From: Rhizobium sp. J15
GTDB lineage: Bacteria; Pseudomonadota; Alphaproteobacteria; Rhizobiales; Rhizobiaceae
Length of the DNA stretch: 64,000 nt
Direction: 5' to 3'
NCBI RefSeq assembly: GCF_002531825.1
Contig: NZ_NWSX01000028.1
Coordinates: 1 to 64,000, forward strand
In this document: positions 60,949-64,000 of the stretch, piece after piece
Numbering within the stretch: the stretch's first letter is position 1
Layout: each line of letters starts with the position of its first letter
Translations under genes and position numbers: made by a program
Notes under the pieces: generated by a model
The model's input: the letters and a program-made list of their open reading frames with translations, nothing else
The model's database searches: none
Told to the model about the DNA's origin: nothing

Positions 60949-61626
60949 CTAAGCCTCATCAAGCTGATTGAAGTCAAGGTGCCTGACGTAGTCGAGGCAG
61001 CGGTCAGTGACATAGTAGACTAGCGAGCCCCAGCCCGACACGGCATCAACCAGCCCGAAACGAAGAAGCGCTCCTGTTGCTTCATAAAAATCTCTGGCAG
61101 TGGTGAAATGTTGGCCGTTATCAACCTCGTAATCAATCTTCCGTTCGCCCCGTTCTTCTTCCACGGATCGGTTGAAGTAACCGGCTTCATCGGCCTTTTT
61201 AAGCAAGGTGAGCACTTTCATGTCGTTAATGTTCAACTGCTCGGTGATTGCCCAGAAATCATTCAGGGCATCCTCGGAGTAAGGCTCTCGAGAGGTCGCA
61301 TTGAAAAAGATACGCGCCATCAGCCGCAGCTTCTTTTTGCCAACTCCTTCGAATGCGGCTCGCCGCACTCGAAGAATAAAGGATGCCAAACGTTCCTCTT
61401 CAATGACATCGTCTTCCAGCACTCGGCCGGCTCGAAGGTCTGCTACTATGGCATCCTCCGCATCCTGAAGGCGTTTTTCGACAACGCGCCTTATCGGGAG
61501 CATCACTGTTTCCGAGAGGCCGCTGGTGGCCATAGCCAAGCCGGCTGACACGTAGTCTATGATTGCCTTGCCCCGCTTCATCTGTTGCGGATCAGAAAGA
61601 TTCTCGGACTGTGCTTCAATATTCAT
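60949..61626 (-). CDS. Unrecognised soluble protein
   Basis: A 225-residue, mostly helical and highly charged protein. I recognise no family with confidence. Features are a GLAMATSGLSETVMLPIRRVVEKRLQD segment near residues 30-55, FILRVRRAAFEGVGKKKLRLMARIFF in the middle, and a C-terminal part that could be a winged helix (DFYEATGALLRFGLVDAVSGWGSLVYYVTDRCLDYVRHL). GGGAGAAGG precedes the start. Its GC content is lower than that of the flanking genes, suggesting transfer. It stands next to another orphan and a tRNA gene. Confidence 0.6.
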   Translation of the reverse strand: MNIEAQSENLSDPQQMKRGKAIIDYVSAGLAMATSGLSETVMLPIRRVVEKRLQDAEDAIVADLRAGRVLEDDVIEEERLASFILRVRRAAFEGVGKKKLRLMARIFFNATSREPYSEDALNDFWAITEQLNINDMKVLTLLKKADEAGYFNRSVEEERGERKIDYEVDNGQHFTTARDFYEATGALLRFGLVDAVSGWGSLVYYVTDRCLDYVRHLDFNQLDEA

Positions 61627-61823
61627 CGATAGCCTTCTCCCTTTGGAGCATGACTGAATTGCTTTTTCCTGTGTGATTATAACACACTCCCCTTCTGATC
61701 CTCCACGGAGACTTGCGCTTGTGTGGGAACTTCACCGGAAATTTGCTGGTACTTTTCCTGGAAATGACAGTTGAAAATCGCCCGACGCCATGCAACTTGC
61801 GAGCGGGGTTAAGGTCGATTCAG

Positions 61824-62384
61824 ATGTTTTCATTTCTCTTCAGCTTGCAGGGCTGGTCGGTCGCGGTGTTGTGCTCGACCGCCGTTCTTCTTCCGACTTC
61901 GAGGGTTCCGGCCGACAAGTGGGCAGAGAAGGTTTTTCCAGATCCTCTCGAATGCGACTTTAAAGAAGGAGCAATATCGTATTACGCCGATGACAAGGCG
62001 ATCAATATTACCGTCGCTGTTCCGAACGAGGTCAAAGCGAGCCTCAAGGCGATGGAAAGCAAGATAAAGGCGACATGCACCCCGAACGGAACGGGGCTCC
62101 TGGATATACCGACAAGCGGCGAATTCTTCGGAAGCAGATATACCCAGTTCAGCATGCCGATCTATGCTCTTGAGACCGGTGGCGGCTGCATGTCGCCCTT
62201 CTACTACAGCTTTTCTTTCCCGGAAAAAGCACAGACGCTACACGACAATATCCTGCAGCACACAGGGAGGGACCTCAAAGTGCTTTCTGGATCCGGACAG
62301 AACGGGTCTATCGATGATCGAGGATGGATTACCGACTACGGCGATCACAGCGTCTATTCCTGCTCCATGGAGGAGGGATTCTGA
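61824..62384 (+). CDS. Unrecognised putative exported protein
   Basis: A 186-residue protein from the ATG at 61824, with a hydrophobic N-terminus (FSFLFSLQGWSVAVLCSTAVLLPTSRVPA) that could be a signal peptide. Earlier in-frame ATGs at 61713 and 61764 give longer but less convincing starts. Four cysteines in the mature part (LECDF, KATCTP, GGGCMS, YSCSM) suggest disulphides. No family is recognised. GC is lower than in neighbours, and it lies 112 bases from the tRNA-Thr gene. Confidence 0.5.
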   Translation: MFSFLFSLQGWSVAVLCSTAVLLPTSRVPADKWAEKVFPDPLECDFKEGAISYYADDKAINITVAVPNEVKASLKAMESKIKATCTPNGTGLLDIPTSGEFFGSRYTQFSMPIYALETGGGCMSPFYYSFSFPEKAQTLHDNILQHTGRDLKVLSGSGQNGSIDDRGWITDYGDHSVYSCSMEEGF

Positions 62385-62496
62385 GATCTTACCGCACGCA
62401 GACCACCTCCAGTCCGAGGCCATAAAACCTCCGGCTAGAGCAGCGTCTAAGCATCGCCATGCTTTGGCGCGCGACATCTGAAATCTGAGAGAAAAA

Positions 62497-62572
62497 TGGT
62501 GCCGCTTACGTGACTCGAACACGTGACCCCATCATTACGAATGATGTGCTCTACCGACTGAGCTAAAGCGGC
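62497..62572 (-). tRNA. tRNA-Thr (anticodon CGT)
   Basis: A 76-base cloverleaf including an encoded CCA. The acceptor stem is GCCGCTT/AAGCGGC with discriminator A, the D-arm is AGCTCAGTCGGTAGAGC-like, and the anticodon stem-loop CATCA-TTCGTAA-TGATG puts CGT at positions 34-36, reading the threonine codon ACG. The T-arm GTTCGAGTC is normal. Confidence 0.97.
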
Positions 62573-62693
62573 ATTTGGCGACCGAAGCGTGCGGCCTGCG
62601 ATTTGCATGGCGCTGATACAGGCATTGTTTGAAGATTTCAAGCGTCCTGTCATGCCTTTGGTAAAAAAGAGGGCGGGGCGTGGAAGATCCCCT

Positions 62694-63653
62694 TCAGAGC
62701 GCCAGCCGGGCGCGGGCGGCCTTGTATTCGGTTTCCAGCCGGTCGACGAGTTTTGCCACCGGCTCGACGGCCTTGATGGCGCCGATGCCCTGGCCGCTGC
62801 CCCAGATATCCTTCCAGGCCTTGGCGCCGCCGACAGCCTGTTCGAAATCCATCTTGGAGGGGTCGGCGACGGGCAGGTTGTCGGGGTCCATGCCGGCGGC
62901 GACGATCGAGGGCTTGAGATAGTTGCCGTGCACGCCGGTGAAATAGTTGGAATAGACGATATCGGCCGCCGCACCCTCGACGATCGCCTGCTTGTAGGCG
63001 TCTGCGGCGCGCGCCTCTTCGGTCGCGATGAAGGGCGAGCCGATATAGGCCATGTCGGCGCCCATCGCCTGCGCGGCGAGGATCGCGCCGCCGGTGGAGA
63101 TCGCGCCGGCAAGCAGCAGCGGCCCGTCGAACCATTCGCGGATCTCCTGGACGAGCGCGAAGGGCGACAGCGTGCCGGCATGGCCGCCGGCGCCCGATGC
63201 CACCGCGATCAGCCCGTCCGCGCCCTTGCGGATCGCCGAATGGGCGTGGCGGTTGTTAATAATGTCGTGCAGCACGATGCCGCCATAGGAATGCACGGCG
63301 GCGTTGACCTCCGGCACGGCGCCGAGCGAGGAGATGACGATCGGCACCTTGTATTTGACGCACAGCATCAGGTCGTGCTCCAGCCGCTTGTTCGACATAT
63401 GCACGATCTGGTTGACGGCAAAGGGGGCCGCCGGCCGCTCCGGATGGGCTGCGTCGTGGCGGGCAAGTTCCTCGGTGATCTCGGCCAGCCATTCGTCGAG
63501 CTGGCTTTCCGGCCGGGCGTTCAGCGCCGGAAAGGCGCCGACGACACCCGCCTTGCATTGCGCCAGCGTCAGTGAGGGATGCGAGATGATGAAGAGCGGC
63601 GAGCCGATGACCGGCAGTCTCAGTTTGTCCTTGAGGATCGGGGGCAGCGCCAT
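62694..63653 (-). CDS. Nitronate monooxygenase (2-nitropropane dioxygenase family)
   Basis: A 319-residue FMN TIM-barrel enzyme starting MALPPILKDKLRLPVIGSPLFIISHPSLTLAQCKAGVVGAFP. VASGAGGHAGTLSPFALVQEI (with the active-site His region) and LAGAISTGGAILAAQAMGADMAYIGSPFIAT, the phosphate-binding part, are typical. It oxidises alkyl nitronates or related compounds. The promoter region carries a palindrome related to that before the acyl-CoA ligase at 37888, suggesting shared control. Confidence 0.9.
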   Translation of the reverse strand: MALPPILKDKLRLPVIGSPLFIISHPSLTLAQCKAGVVGAFPALNARPESQLDEWLAEITEELARHDAAHPERPAAPFAVNQIVHMSNKRLEHDLMLCVKYKVPIVISSLGAVPEVNAAVHSYGGIVLHDIINNRHAHSAIRKGADGLIAVASGAGGHAGTLSPFALVQEIREWFDGPLLLAGAISTGGAILAAQAMGADMAYIGSPFIATEEARAADAYKQAIVEGAAADIVYSNYFTGVHGNYLKPSIVAAGMDPDNLPVADPSKMDFEQAVGGAKAWKDIWGSGQGIGAIKAVEPVAKLVDRLETEYKAARARLAL

Positions 63654-63666
63654 GGTTCACCATTCA

Positions 63667-63690
63667 ATTGACGTTTACGAAAACGTCAAT
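63667..63690. promoter_or_regulatory. Operator-like palindrome before the nitronate monooxygenase
   Basis: ATTGACGTTT (63667-63676) and AAACGTCAAT (63681-63690) are ten-base inverted arms around ACGA, 14 bases before the gene start. The half-site TTGACGT..ACG is the one found at 38021-38036, although the spacing between outer arms differs. Confidence 0.6.
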
Positions 63691-63938
63691 CTCATAACAG
63701 AGATGGAAAGACGATAAAAGAGCGGCTGCCACGCCTTGGTCGATTTCGGTCCGAATATATATTTCCAAGAGATGAAGGAAATGGAGCCAGCAAGTCGTGA
63801 AAGCCGCTCGTTATCCCCGCGGATCAATCGCTGCCCGGCCTGCAAGGCTTGCGGTTTGCCGCGCTTGCCGTTACCGAATTTTGACAGGCGCCGGCAGGGA
63901 TTACCGTCCGCTGCCGGGTTCAAGGTGAAGGACTTGAT

Positions 63939-64000
63939 GTGAGCGGATTAGAAACGGCCATCAGAACAGCGCTCGAGAATTCCGATCGCGACAATCCGGA
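63939..64000 (+). CDS. Start of a conserved-looking gene cut by the window end
   Basis: GTG at 63939 begins VSGLETAIRTALENSDRDNP and stays open to the last base. GAAGGA lies six bases upstream. The first residues resemble a group of conserved rhizobial proteins of unknown function, but 20 residues are too few to assign one. The 240 bases before it show nothing else I can name. Confidence 0.5.
   Translation, partial: MSGLETAIRTALENSDRDNP

Overview
The window reads as rhizobial chromosome, most like the Rhizobium leguminosarum/etli group. The evidence is the fructose transporter set frcBCAK with a divergent ROK regulator, high-GC codon use, several families of rhizobial intergenic palindromic repeats, an alphaproteobacterial tandem-hairpin small RNA, and gene families typical of the Rhizobiaceae. 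I worked only from the sequence and from knowledge of protein families; no database search was run.

Layout. Positions 1-3640 look like the edge of an accessory or phage-like island. They hold three phage-promoter-like direct repeats, the start of a leftward gene leaving the window, a small serine recombinase, an AbiJ/Abi_C-type protein with a HEPN RNase motif, and an unknown three-helix membrane protein. Positions 3.9-5.8 kb carry small membrane or secreted proteins. Positions 5.8-14.8 kb carry a short-chain dehydrogenase, a phospholipid-methyltransferase-like gene with a TetR regulator, an aldo/keto reductase, a three-hairpin RNA whose loops each carry CCTCCTCCC, a stress/redox cluster with a LysR regulator, and a lipoprotein hydrolase. 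Positions 14.9-17.3 kb encode a D-amino-acid-oxidase-like enzyme and a proline racemase/hydroxyproline epimerase family member with an unusual active site. A GGDEF-EAL protein follows at 17.4-18.9 kb.

Positions 19.2-38 kb form the core carbohydrate and pyrimidine block. It holds a FucU/RbsD-type mutarotase, frcR, frcBCAK, pyrC, a membrane diguanylate cyclase, a TetR-controlled NmrA-like pair, pyrE, frk, otsA, pgi and an acyl-CoA ligase. The sugar genes make a coherent route: fructose import, fructose-6-phosphate, glucose-6-phosphate, then trehalose-6-phosphate. Positions 38-48 kb carry a PRC-barrel protein, a GH2 beta-mannosidase-like enzyme, a glyoxalase, a complete osmoprotectant-type ABC importer, a LysR-type regulator with two DNA-binding heads, and cutC.

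Positions 48-57.2 kb are one catabolic locus: sugar ABC importer, zinc alcohol dehydrogenase, FucU-type mutarotase, aldose dehydrogenase, UxaA-type dehydratase and a divergent GntR regulator with two winged helices. The gene set suggests oxidation of L-fucose or a related sugar. Positions 57.5-64 kb carry an ArsR/SDR pair, a drug-efflux MFS pump, two unrecognised proteins next to a tRNA-Thr(CGT) gene, a nitronate monooxygenase and the start of another gene.

The best candidates for a second look are the phage-like left edge with its possible defence pair, the triple-hairpin RNA at 9.8 kb, the two double-headed regulators, a palindrome shared by the acyl-CoA ligase and nitronate monooxygenase promoters, an AT-rich operator-like motif shared by two promoters of the 48-57 kb locus, and the repeat elements lying inside operons.
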